From: Lentisphaera profundi
Lineage (GTDB): Bacteria > Verrucomicrobiota > Lentisphaeria > Lentisphaerales > Lentisphaeraceae
Reading direction: 5' to 3'
Length of the DNA: 64,000 nucleotides
Assembly: GCF_028728065.1 (NCBI RefSeq)
Contig: NZ_CP117811.1
Span: 1,054,001 to 1,118,000, forward strand
The notes under the pieces are model-generated. The model worked only from the letters and a program-made list of their open reading frames with translations. It ran no database searches and was not told the origin of the DNA. The position numbers were made by a program, and so were the translations under genes. This document shows, in pieces, positions 1-8,744 of this stretch. Each line of letters starts with the position of its first letter. The stretch's first letter is position 1.

Positions 1-1356
1 GTACTACTTGAATTTCCAGTGGGCTCTAAGTTACCTAGTGAACGTCAGTTGGCTTTGGATTATCAATGCTCCCAGGCGACGATGAATAAAGTGGTCTCTA
101 CTTTAATATCCGACAACTTATTGGAACGTACGGAAAAAAGAGGTGCCTTCGTTAAAAGAGCCAAACAAAACGAAATAAAATTTATGGGCTGGATGGCTTC
201 AGAAAAATCTGGAGTTGAAGTTTGGGATCAACTTTTAGATGACTTTCAGGATGCGCAAAATAATTTAAAGATAGATGCACAGACTTTGCATTATAGTGAA
301 ATGCAAGAAGAATTGACTCGCTCTGCAGGCAGGGGAGAGGCACCTGACTTAGCTCAGGTATCGCGCAACTGGACGGGTCACCTGGCTAGCTTAGGGGTAC
401 TTGAACCTTTAGAAGACAAGTTATCGCAAAATATTGTGCAAGACCACTTAACATGGGCTGATGACAAAAAGCATTCTAAAGAAGAATTGTACTCTATCGA
501 TTTTAGCTTAGTGCCGATGCTTTTATATGTCAATTGCGATATTCTCGAGCAATGTGGTTTGGCTAGCGATGCCGAACCACAAAACTTAGCTGAATTCGTT
601 CAATTAATTGAAGCAGTTAATCAGGCCGGGCGTCAAAATGATCAAGGTCAAGATTACCATGGTTTTCTAGCTCCCAACCTGAGTGATGAAGTTACGGGGC
701 AGTGGTTTTTGCCCTGGTTGTTTGCGGCGGGAGGCAATTTTTTCAATGCACAGGGCGAAATCGCTATTGGTGGTCAAGAAGCAAGAGAAACTTTGATTAG
801 TTACAAAAAATGTCTTGCAAACTCACCTGAAAAAATCTCCATTTGGAATGTTCGTCAACTCTTTGAGCAAGGTCGATCGGCTTTCATTATTGATGGGCCA
901 AGAGGTGAAGATTTCTTTAAAAATAGCAAGATGAAGATCAAGGCCATTAGCTTGCCAAAAGATGCGCAAGGTAAGTCTTCTTCACTTAATGCGAATCACG
1001 CTTTAAGCCTCTTTGCGCAATCAGAGAATCAATTACTGGGGAGCAAGTTGATTGATACGATTCTCAATGATAGTCAATTAGCGGAACTAAATTATAGAGA
1101 ACAGGGCTACCTACCTCCACGACGCAGTTTACTCGAAAATGAAATTTATCAAGAGCCCTTTGCGCAACTTGTTTTACAAGAAGCACTCGAGGGACGTCGA
1201 TCTTCGTCGTACTTGCCCTCGTATCAGTTGGCGATTGGCCTTTTGGGGCACGCCATTAGTCGTGCACTCAATGGTCAAGCTAAACTTGAGAATGTGCTCG
1301 AGGAAACGGCCGCCAATATTGACTACCTCATGAGTCACTCCAAGGGGTCTATTTAA
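1..1356 (+). CDS. GntR-type regulator fused to an ABC-type solute-binding domain (5' partial)
   Basis: Probable transcription factor controlling the downstream sugar-acid operon. The frame is open to the window edge, so the true start lies upstream; the GTG at 19 falls inside the canonical GntR signature (GSKLPSERQLA) and is not a credible start. The first ~48 visible residues are the winged helix (recognition stretch around SQATMNKVVSTLI). From about residue 52 to the end the protein resembles family 1 extracellular solute-binding proteins (MalE/UgpB-like, for example QWFLPWLFAAGG near residue 230). There is no signal peptide between the domains, so the binding domain should be a cytoplasmic ligand sensor replacing the usual UTRA or FCD domain. 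The stop lies 2 bp before the symporter start. The fold of the second half is inferred from sequence resemblance. Confidence 0.85.
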   Translation, partial: VLLEFPVGSKLPSERQLALDYQCSQATMNKVVSTLISDNLLERTEKRGAFVKRAKQNEIKFMGWMASEKSGVEVWDQLLDDFQDAQNNLKIDAQTLHYSEMQEELTRSAGRGEAPDLAQVSRNWTGHLASLGVLEPLEDKLSQNIVQDHLTWADDKKHSKEELYSIDFSLVPMLLYVNCDILEQCGLASDAEPQNLAEFVQLIEAVNQAGRQNDQGQDYHGFLAPNLSDEVTGQWFLPWLFAAGGNFFNAQGEIAIGGQEARETLISYKKCLANSPEKISIWNVRQLFEQGRSAFIIDGPRGEDFFKNSKMKIKAISLPKDAQGKSSSLNANHALSLFAQSENQLLGSKLIDTILNDSQLAELNYREQGYLPPRRSLLENEIYQEPFAQLVLQEALEGRRSSSYLPSYQLAIGLLGHAISRALNGQAKLENVLEETAANIDYLMSHSKGSI

Positions 1357-1358
1357 TT

Positions 1359-3143
1359 ATGTTTGCGGCAATGGATAACCTGATAACAAATATAGATCTG
1401 CTCGTACTTGGGGCCTATGTCTTAGTTTTATGTCTCGTCGGTTGGTGGGCGGGGAAAAAAGAAAAACTGAAGGCGGATGATTATTTTTTGGCAGGTCGTT
1501 CTTTGCCGTGGTATGTGGTGGGAACATCACAAGTAGCGTCTAATATTTCAGCGCCAGAAATTGTCGGTGCCATTGGTGGAGCCTTCCTTTACGGTATTTG
1601 CATTGCCGTTTGGTCATGGGGCAATATCATGTCCTTTTCTTTATTGATCTGGCTATTTATTCCTTTCTTATTGGCTTCTCGTGTTTTCACCATTCCGCAA
1701 TTTTTAGAAAAGCGTTTCAATCCTTCGATGCGACTCTTTTTTGCGATCATCACGATTTTGGCAAATATCACAACATTTCTCGCAGCCGTTTTGTATATCG
1801 GTGGTCTCACTCTAAGGGAAGTGATGGGTATGAAGGTGGAAGCCTCTTCTTTCATGGGACTGACGATGGATTGGAACCTGCTCATTGGGATTATTGTGAT
1901 TGCGTTCTTTTCTGGTATTTGGGCAATATACGGCGGCTTACGCTCGGTGGCTTGGACTGACTTCCTCACACTCATTTTCATTATCGCTGGTATTACAGGG
2001 ATAAGCTATTTTGGCCTGAAATCTTTATCTGGAGAAGCTAATTCTCTAGTGGAAGGCTGGAAAATCATGATTGAGCGTAATGAAGCGCAAACAGGTGTGT
2101 GGCAAGAAGTGGTGGCGCAACATGCCGAGACCATTGCAGGGCCGGGCGAGACTAGTTATAACAGGCTCTCAGTGGTTCAGCCTCTGACCCACAAAGTTAT
2201 CCCGTGGCCCCAGCTCATTTTGATTACTTTTACCATAAGTATTTGGTATAACGTCATTAACCAATTTATTATTCAGCGTATCCTGGGCGCTAAGAGTCAG
2301 TGGGATGCGCGAATGGGAATGGTCTTGGCGGGCTATCTCAAAATCGTATTGCCTTTTCTTATCGTGGTGCCGGGACTCATTCTCTTCGCCACTCACCCCG
2401 AATTACTCAGAGGTGAATTCAATACCTTGGGAACTATTGCTGATGGAGCTTACTTGCTCTTGGTTAAACAGTATCTTCCTGTGGGCCTAGTGGGGCTCTT
2501 TCTCGCAGCTTTGTTTGGTGCTATCCAATCAACAGTGAATTCAGTTCTAAACTCGACCTCGACCATTTTTACAATTGATATTGTCAAGGAACACATCAAT
2601 CCCAACATAAGCGAGAAAGCGCAAATACGTTGTGGTGTTTGGTCATCGATCGGCTTCTTAGTGTTATCCGTAATGATTGCCTATGGTATGTTTTACTTTA
2701 GTGATGCCGATATCTTTGTTTACGTGCAATCATTGTACTCCTTCTTTGCGCCGCCTTTCGCCGCGGTATTCCTCTTGGGGATCTTGTGGAGACGGATCAA
2801 TGGGACGGGTGCCTTATGGGCAGTTTCATTGGGTTTTGTTTTAGGTATTAGTCTGAAAATATTGGTTGGCATGGGCGTCTTTGACGCCAACTTTTTCCCC
2901 TGGCTCAATTCATTCCTCAATCAAGCGGCGGTCAACTGGGCCTTCTGTATGGTGGTTTGCATAGTTGTTAGTCTAATGACAGCGCCGCCTGCGCCAGAGA
3001 AAGTAAGCGATAGTTTAACAATGAACTGGAGTAAGCTCAATATTTTTGAAGGTATTTCGGGCAGTAAATGGTATCACAATATTTTGTTGTGGTGGGGCCT
3101 TTTTGTGGTGATTATTATCGCTCTAGTGATTAAATTTTGGTAA
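1359..3143 (+). CDS. Sodium/solute symporter (SSS/SLC5 family)
   Basis: Inner-membrane transporter of 594 residues, expected to import a sugar, sugar acid or similar solute with Na+. The sequence is a succession of roughly 13-14 hydrophobic segments. The N-terminal family signature is visible (YFLAGRSLPWYVVGTSQVAS, residues ~43-62), followed by the Ala/Gly-rich helix 2 (NISAPEIVGAIGG). The ATG at 1359 follows the regulator stop by 2 bp and has a G-rich ribosome binding site (AAGGGG) about 10 bases upstream; a second ATG at 1371 is possible. The downstream dehydrogenase starts at its stop codon. Position at the head of a sugar-acid catabolic run suggests it takes up the substrate of those enzymes; the exact substrate cannot be read from the sequence. 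Confidence 0.9.
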   Translation: MFAAMDNLITNIDLLVLGAYVLVLCLVGWWAGKKEKLKADDYFLAGRSLPWYVVGTSQVASNISAPEIVGAIGGAFLYGICIAVWSWGNIMSFSLLIWLFIPFLLASRVFTIPQFLEKRFNPSMRLFFAIITILANITTFLAAVLYIGGLTLREVMGMKVEASSFMGLTMDWNLLIGIIVIAFFSGIWAIYGGLRSVAWTDFLTLIFIIAGITGISYFGLKSLSGEANSLVEGWKIMIERNEAQTGVWQEVVAQHAETIAGPGETSYNRLSVVQPLTHKVIPWPQLILITFTISIWYNVINQFIIQRILGAKSQWDARMGMVLAGYLKIVLPFLIVVPGLILFATHPELLRGEFNTLGTIADGAYLLLVKQYLPVGLVGLFLAALFGAIQSTVNSVLNSTSTIFTIDIVKEHINPNISEKAQIRCGVWSSIGFLVLSVMIAYGMFYFSDADIFVYVQSLYSFFAPPFAAVFLLGILWRRINGTGALWAVSLGFVLGISLKILVGMGVFDANFFPWLNSFLNQAAVNWAFCMVVCIVVSLMTAPPAPEKVSDSLTMNWSKLNIFEGISGSKWYHNILLWWGLFVVIIIALVIKFW

Positions 3144-3931
3144 TGAAAATGAATAAAAAATTAAATGGACATACCGTTATAATCTCTGGCGCCGCGGGTG
3201 ATATAGGCCGTGCCACCGTTATGGCATACGCTCAACAAGGAGCGAATATTGCCGCAGGTGATATTCTTGAGCCAGAAGCACTTAGTGATTTGCGAGATCA
3301 GGTGGAAGCTCTGGGCTGCCGCTTTCATTATCAAAAGTGCGATGTGACTGAAGCGAGCGAAGTTAATAATTGGATTGATCAAGTCACTGAGGACTTAGGT
3401 CTACCAGATATTGTTGTCAGCAATGCCGCCGTCACCAAACAAATGAGTTTGCGTGAAATTGATGTGGAAGAATGGCAGCGCCAAATCGCCATTAATTTAA
3501 CAGGCAGTTTTAACCTCATTAGTCAATGTGCTAATCGTCTTTCACAAGCGAAAAAACCCGGGCGCATGGTGGTTGTAGGAAGTTGGGCAGCTGAAAACGT
3601 CCACAGAAATTTACCTGCCTATTGCACGAGTAAGGCGGGACTTCGCATGCTGATGAAGTGTGCAGCAAAAGAGTATGCCCCTGATCAAATTTTGATCAAT
3701 GAAATTGCGCCGGGCATTGTTGATGCCGGCCTCAGTGCCAAGATTTTCAGAGAGAAGCCACAAATCAAAGAGAGCTTACTCGAACAAGTTCCGCTTGGGC
3801 GCTTCTTGACGCCCCAGGATATTGCCGAACAAATCGTCTATTTGAGTTCTTTTGATAACTGCCATATTACCGGTACGATTTTGCTGATGGATGGCGGCTT
3901 GAGTTTGAATACCGAGTGCTCGACTAAATAG
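3143..3931 (+). CDS. Short-chain dehydrogenase/reductase (SDR)
   Basis: Cytoplasmic NAD(P)-dependent oxidoreductase of 262 residues, the usual size for classical SDRs. The Rossmann glycine motif is near the N terminus (SGAAGDIGRA), the NNAG-like element appears as SNAAV (~95), the catalytic Ser is in VVGSWAAE (~150) and the Tyr-x-x-x-Lys pair is in AYCTSKAGL (~163). The C-terminal LMDGG motif is intact. The ATG at 3143 overlaps the symporter stop (TAATG), which points to translational coupling; an ATG six bases later is an alternative. Its place between transporter and sugar-acid dehydratase suggests oxidation of a sugar alcohol or sugar acid, as in gluconate or galactonate routes. Substrate not determinable. 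Confidence 0.9.
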   Translation: MKMNKKLNGHTVIISGAAGDIGRATVMAYAQQGANIAAGDILEPEALSDLRDQVEALGCRFHYQKCDVTEASEVNNWIDQVTEDLGLPDIVVSNAAVTKQMSLREIDVEEWQRQIAINLTGSFNLISQCANRLSQAKKPGRMVVVGSWAAENVHRNLPAYCTSKAGLRMLMKCAAKEYAPDQILINEIAPGIVDAGLSAKIFREKPQIKESLLEQVPLGRFLTPQDIAEQIVYLSSFDNCHITGTILLMDGGLSLNTECSTK

Positions 3932-3940
3932 GAAATCACC

Positions 3941-5326
3941 ATGGATTATGATGCAAGCAAGCCTAGGGGCTTTAGTGGAAAAATAGGCTTAGCCCGCCGG
4001 GATATCACGCCTCCCATTGGCATTTATTCACGGTGTTGGGGTGCGGCCAATTTTGATTGTGCTACAGCCATTCATCATCCCTTTACTGTTACAGCTCAAG
4101 TTGTAGAAGCTGAGGATGATCTTGGTCCATTTGTACTCATGGCTTTTGATGGTTTTGTGTGGTCTGATCCGAACGATGAATGGCTTTGTCGTGAAGCTGT
4201 AATTAAGCATTTAAAAACAGCTGTGAGTCGCGTCATTATCAGTATTTCCCATACTCATGCGGGAGTGCAATTGACCCGAGATAATAAAGATAAACCGGGT
4301 GGAGAATATATTGAACCCTATATTCAAACACTAAAGAATGAGTTTGTGGCGGCGGCGCAAGAAGCCAAAGAAAACTGCCGCGAGGCAAATTTAGACTGGC
4401 TTGTATCGCATTGTGATTTGGCGACGAATAGAGATTTTAAAGATCCCCAAGACGAGCGCTTTGTGGTGGGTTTCAATCCCGATAAGAAAACGGACGATAC
4501 AGTCTTGATCGGTCGTGTGAGTGACTCAGCAGGTGAACTCTTTGCGGTGATCGTTAATTATGCCTGCCACCCCACAACTTTGGCTTGGGAAAATACCCAG
4601 CTATCACCAGATTATGTGGCCGCCTTGCGTCTTACAGTAGAGAATCAATATCCCGATGCCCTATGTATGTTTCTCATAGGTGCTTGCGGAGACTTGGCTC
4701 CGGCCCAGCAATATGTAGGCGATGTGGCCGTCGCCGATAGGCATGGGCGTCGATTAGCTTATGCCGTCTTACAAGGACTGGAGTCATTGCCTCCAGCACA
4801 AAAACTTTTTTTAAGAGAAATCAAAGAATCGGGTGCCCCCTTAGCTGTATGGGATAGTGAAGCGGTCTGTTTCCCCCGCAACACACAAGCCCTTAAGTGT
4901 GCGGCTCCGATTAAAATTAAAGATGAATGGCTAGATATAGCCGCCATTGAGCAAGAGCTCGAAGCCTGTAGTGATCGTGTTTTACAAGAACGCTTATTGA
5001 GAAAACTAAGAGTCAGAAAATCTCTCGAAAATGCCGAAGACTTTACTCTCGACACCTGGGTTTGGCGTTTGGGCGAGATGATTATTGTCGGTAGTTCAGC
5101 CGAACATTACTCCTACTTGCAAGTCACCCTCAGGCAAGAGTTTCCAGAATTGCCCATCCTCGTATTAAACCTCATCAATGGAGCTAATGGCTACCTACCT
5201 GAAAAGGAACTCTACGAGCATAATATCTATTCCGTTTGGCAAACACCCTTTGCTCAAGGGGGACTGGAATCAATGAAAGCGACGATGCTCGAAAAAATTA
5301 ATATTCTCTTATTAGAAACAATGTAG
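3941..5326 (+). CDS. Neutral/alkaline ceramidase-like hydrolase
   Basis: 461 residues resembling the N-terminal catalytic domain of neutral/alkaline non-lysosomal ceramidases, a zinc amidase fold. Visible family motifs are the start [12 protein letters not shown], the metal-site segment ISHTHAG (~102), NYACHPTTL (~207) and GACGDLAP (~248). There is no signal peptide and no C-terminal Ig-like domain, so unlike classical ceramidases it should be cytoplasmic. It sits 9 bp after the SDR and 13 bp before the dehydratase, inside a carbohydrate operon, so a lipid substrate is doubtful. Deacylation or ring hydrolysis of an amide- or lactone-type intermediate is a guess only. Confidence 0.8.
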
Positions 5327-5339
5327 AAATGGAAATAAA

Positions 5340-6518
5340 ATGAAGATAGTAAAAATAGAAACTCATGTTTGCAATGCAAAAATGCGCAACTGGATTTTTG
5401 TAAAAATCATCACTGATCAGCCCGGTTTGCACGGTTGGGGTGAAGCCACACTCGAATGGCATACACGTGGCGTTGTGGGAGCTATTGAAGACTTGAGCCA
5501 ATTACTTATTGGCGAAGATCCTACACGTATTGAATACCTCTGGCAGATGATGTATCGCCAACACTTTTGGCACGGCAATGGCATAGTACGCTCCACGGCG
5601 ATTGCGGGCATTGATATAGCTTTATGGGATATTTTAGGTAAATTTCTTGGCGTCCCTTGTAGTAAATTATGGGGTGGTCCGGTTCGTGATCATATCAGAA
5701 CTTATGCACACCTCGGTGGTGGCAAAATGGAAGATTTTTACGAAACGTCTGATGACGATCATAAGCGCTTTGGCGAATTGGCACAAGAAGCTGTGGAAAA
5801 AGGTTATACGGCGTTTAAAACCATGGCCGTACCAAGTACCTTGCCGATCGAGGGTTCTCGCGCCATTAATTATGCCGTCAATAATGTGGCCGCCATGCGC
5901 GAAGCCGTGGGCGAAAATATCGATATCATGGTTGATTGTCATGCGCGACCTTCACCGGCAATGGGCCTCAAATTTGGTAAGGCACTTGAGCCTTTCAATC
6001 TCTACTTTTATGAAGAGCCCTGTTGGCCAGAGAGTGTTGAGGGTTTGAGTATGATCAATAAAGCCTTGACCACCCCGGTAGCCACAGGTGAACGCCTCAC
6101 TCATTTGGCTCAGTTCAAGACTTTATTCGAAGCGCGCGGTTGTGAAATATGTCAGCTCGATATCACTCATTGTGGTGGCTTGAGTGAAGCAAGACGTATT
6201 GCGGCACTCGCAGAAGCTCATCGAATTGCACTTGCACCTCACAATCCTCAAGGACCGATTAGTACAGCGGCCTCGCTTGAGTTCGGCTTTTCTCAGCCGA
6301 GTTACATCATCTGTGAGACCGTTACAGAAGATGTGCCGTGGAGAAAAGATATTGTAACTGAGGGCTACACGATTGAACCCAAAGGTCAGATCGTATTCCC
6401 CAATACAAAACCCGGCTTGGGCATAGAAATAAACGAAGAAGAAATCAAGAAATATCCCTTTAAACAAGAATTATTGCAAAGAGCTTTTAACGAAGACAAC
6501 AGCATTGGAGATTGGTAA
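5340..6518 (+). CDS. Mandelate racemase/enolase superfamily sugar-acid dehydratase (galactonate dehydratase-like)
   Basis: 392-residue enolase-superfamily enzyme. The N-terminal capping domain is followed by the barrel with Mg ligands in [10 protein letters not shown] (~198), FYEEPCWPE (~224) and TGERLTH (~250). [12 protein letters not shown] (~276) and the C-terminal PHNPQGPIS (~300) match galactonate/gluconate-type dehydratases in this family, which make 2-keto-3-deoxy sugar acids. The ATG at 5340 has the ribosome site GGAAAT close upstream. It overlaps the next gene by one base. With the lactonase and SDR it implies a non-phosphorylative or De Ley-Doudoroff-type sugar-acid route; no aldolase or KDG kinase is seen here. 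Substrate specificity within the superfamily is uncertain. Confidence 0.85.
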
Positions 6519-7837
6519 TGAATAAAGCAGAAACTATTTTCGCAAACAACAAAAAATTTATCCCAGGGGGAGTCGTCTCCCTTAATCGTAGCATTGATCC
6601 CGTGCGCTCTTTTGTCAAAGCCAAAGGTGCCTACCTCTATGATGTAGACGGCAATAAGTATATTGATTATCATGCGGCATTTTCTCCCCATCTCTTGGGT
6701 CATAACGATGATACGGTGAATCAAGCCGTCATTGAATCAATTCAAAATAATGAATCACTCATGGGGGCGGGGCCGACACTTTGGGAAGGCGAGCTAGCTG
6801 AACTCCTCTGTACTCTTGTGCCCAATCTTGATAGCGTTCAAATCACTAATACGGGATCAGAGGCTACTTTCCATGCTATTCGTTTAGCACGTTCGGTTAC
6901 AGGACGGGAAGAAGTTATTCTTATGCAGGGTGGTTATAATGGTTGGCACAATGATGTAGCGTTTAACTTAATGGACCCACTAGAAAAAATTAAGGGCTGG
7001 AAACCAGGTGGTGAATGCCCACTTAATGCCATGAGTGCGGGTATCCCTTCAACGCAGTCCAAATTATTACACGCGGTACAATATAATGATTTGGAAGCCA
7101 TTGAAACACTCTTAAAGACCAAAAAGATTGCCGCCATTCTAATGGAGCCGATTTTACAAAATATTGGTATCATCAAACCGCAGGCGGGTTTCCTTGAGGG
7201 CATTCGTACCCTATGCGATACCTACGGAACTTTATTGGTTTTTGACGAAGTTAAAACTGGCTTTCGTCATGCCTTAGCTGGCTATCAATCAATCTGTGGT
7301 GTGCGTCCTGACTTATGCTCATTTGGTAAAGCAGTCGCGAATGGTTATCCCCTAGGTGTGATCGGTGGTAAAAAAGAAATCATGGATTATTTCATTCACC
7401 CAGATCCCAAGAAACGCGTCATGGTCGCGGGCACGTATAATGCTCACCCCACACCCGTGGCAGCAGCCATTGCAACGCTGAAAATCTTACGTGATCGTGA
7501 AGCCGAAGTCTATGGTCACCTCGAAACTTTGGGTGCGAAAATGGAAAAAGGCCTCAAGGCCATTTTTGATGCTCATAATTTCAAGACCACGACGATACGT
7601 CAAGGCTCAGCTTTTGTGACCTATTTTATGGATCACGCACCACAGAACTGGACTGATGTGATCACCCATAACGATATGGACTTGGATAAAGTCTACCGTG
7701 AAGCCTTGATCGAAAAAGGCATCTTCAATTTCCCCACAGCGACTAAGCAGGGCAGTATTTCTTTTGCTCATACAGCAGAAGATATTGATGAAACGCTGAG
7801 ACAAACTGAAGCGGTAGTTTCTCAACTTAAACACTAG
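6518..7837 (+). CDS. Class III aminotransferase, glutamate-1-semialdehyde aminomutase-like
   Basis: 439-residue PLP enzyme of fold type I. Family marks are the N-terminal FIPGGVVSLNRS, the substrate region GAYLYDVDGNKYIDY (~40), TGSEATFHAIRLAR (~112), the PLP Asp in LLVFDEVKTGFR (~243) and the Schiff-base Lys in CSFGKAVANGYPLG (~272). The ATG at 6518 shares its A with the dehydratase stop (TAATG); the frame also opens at an upstream TTG, which I reject as the start. Location inside a sugar-acid operon argues against a role in haem synthesis. Transamination of a keto or amino sugar-derived compound is more likely, but not shown. Confidence 0.85.
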   Translation: MNKAETIFANNKKFIPGGVVSLNRSIDPVRSFVKAKGAYLYDVDGNKYIDYHAAFSPHLLGHNDDTVNQAVIESIQNNESLMGAGPTLWEGELAELLCTLVPNLDSVQITNTGSEATFHAIRLARSVTGREEVILMQGGYNGWHNDVAFNLMDPLEKIKGWKPGGECPLNAMSAGIPSTQSKLLHAVQYNDLEAIETLLKTKKIAAILMEPILQNIGIIKPQAGFLEGIRTLCDTYGTLLVFDEVKTGFRHALAGYQSICGVRPDLCSFGKAVANGYPLGVIGGKKEIMDYFIHPDPKKRVMVAGTYNAHPTPVAAAIATLKILRDREAEVYGHLETLGAKMEKGLKAIFDAHNFKTTTIRQGSAFVTYFMDHAPQNWTDVITHNDMDLDKVYREALIEKGIFNFPTATKQGSISFAHTAEDIDETLRQTEAVVSQLKH

Positions 7838-7853
7838 GCGCCGTGGTTTTTTA

Positions 7854-8732
7854 ATGAGTTTAAATGTCATTAAAAATAGTGCTTCTGAACTGGGTGAAAG
7901 CCCGGTTTGGGATCCCCGCCTCAATTGCTTGTATTGGCTTGATATCCTCAAGGGAGAAATATTCTCTTGGGCCGCGAATAGGGAAGTGCGTTTATGTGCT
8001 AAATTGCCCTATTCTGTGGGCTCCTTAGCCTTGACTGATAATGAAGATATCCTGCTTTTAGCAACTGAGAAAGGTTTTGCCTTTTACGATCTGAATAAAG
8101 CGAGCATTGAGTTTATTGCCGACCCTGAAAAACATTTAGTCAATAATCGTTTTAACGATGGCAAGTGCGATCCCCGCGGACGCTACTGGGCGGGGACTAT
8201 GGCCAAAGATGGGCAAGGTAAGTGCGGTCATCTTTATTGCTTAGCTAGTGATGGATCTATCGCTACAAAACTATCTGAGGTAAACTGCTCGAATGGCTTA
8301 GTGTGGAATAAATCACAAGATAAGATGTACTACATTGATACCGGACGTCACTGCATAGATAGCTTTGACTATGATGTCACGAGCGGAGAGATAAAGAAGC
8401 GTCGAACAATTTTCAGGATGGATGCTGAGCAAGGTTTTCTCGATGGCATGACCATAGATGAAGAAGGACGTCTTTGGGTGGCCGTTTGGGGAGGCGGATG
8501 CGTCATCTGTGTGGATCCAGAGAAAGAAGCGATCTTGGAGCGCATTTTACTTCCGGTGAGTCAGGTAACTTGCTGTACTTTTGGCGGAGAAAATTTATCG
8601 ACTCTATTCATTAGCTCGGCGAGCCTCGGTTTAGCTGAGCAAGACAAAAAAAAGCAAGATTTAGCAGGTTATATATTTACGTATGAAATGTCTGTAAAAG
8701 GTTTTTTATCAGACTTTTACCCAACTATTTAG
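7854..8732 (+). CDS. SMP-30/gluconolactonase family sugar lactonase
   Basis: 292-residue six-bladed beta-propeller lactonase, expected to open aldonolactones in the cytoplasm. The four metal-ligand positions of the family can be seen: Glu in LGESPVWD (~15), Asn in NNRFNDGK (~100), Asn in CSNGLVWN (~147) and Asp in GFLDGMTIDEEG (~197). RGRYWAGTM is the usual blade motif. No signal peptide. It is 16 bp after the aminotransferase and 12 bp before the secreted glycosidase, so it is probably the last intracellular gene of the operon. It would supply the dehydratase with sugar acid if the upstream dehydrogenase forms the lactone. Confidence 0.9.
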   Translation: MSLNVIKNSASELGESPVWDPRLNCLYWLDILKGEIFSWAANREVRLCAKLPYSVGSLALTDNEDILLLATEKGFAFYDLNKASIEFIADPEKHLVNNRFNDGKCDPRGRYWAGTMAKDGQGKCGHLYCLASDGSIATKLSEVNCSNGLVWNKSQDKMYYIDTGRHCIDSFDYDVTSGEIKKRRTIFRMDAEQGFLDGMTIDEEGRLWVAVWGGGCVICVDPEKEAILERILLPVSQVTCCTFGGENLSTLFISSASLGLAEQDKKKQDLAGYIFTYEMSVKGFLSDFYPTI

Positions 8733-8744
8733 AAAGAGGAAAAT

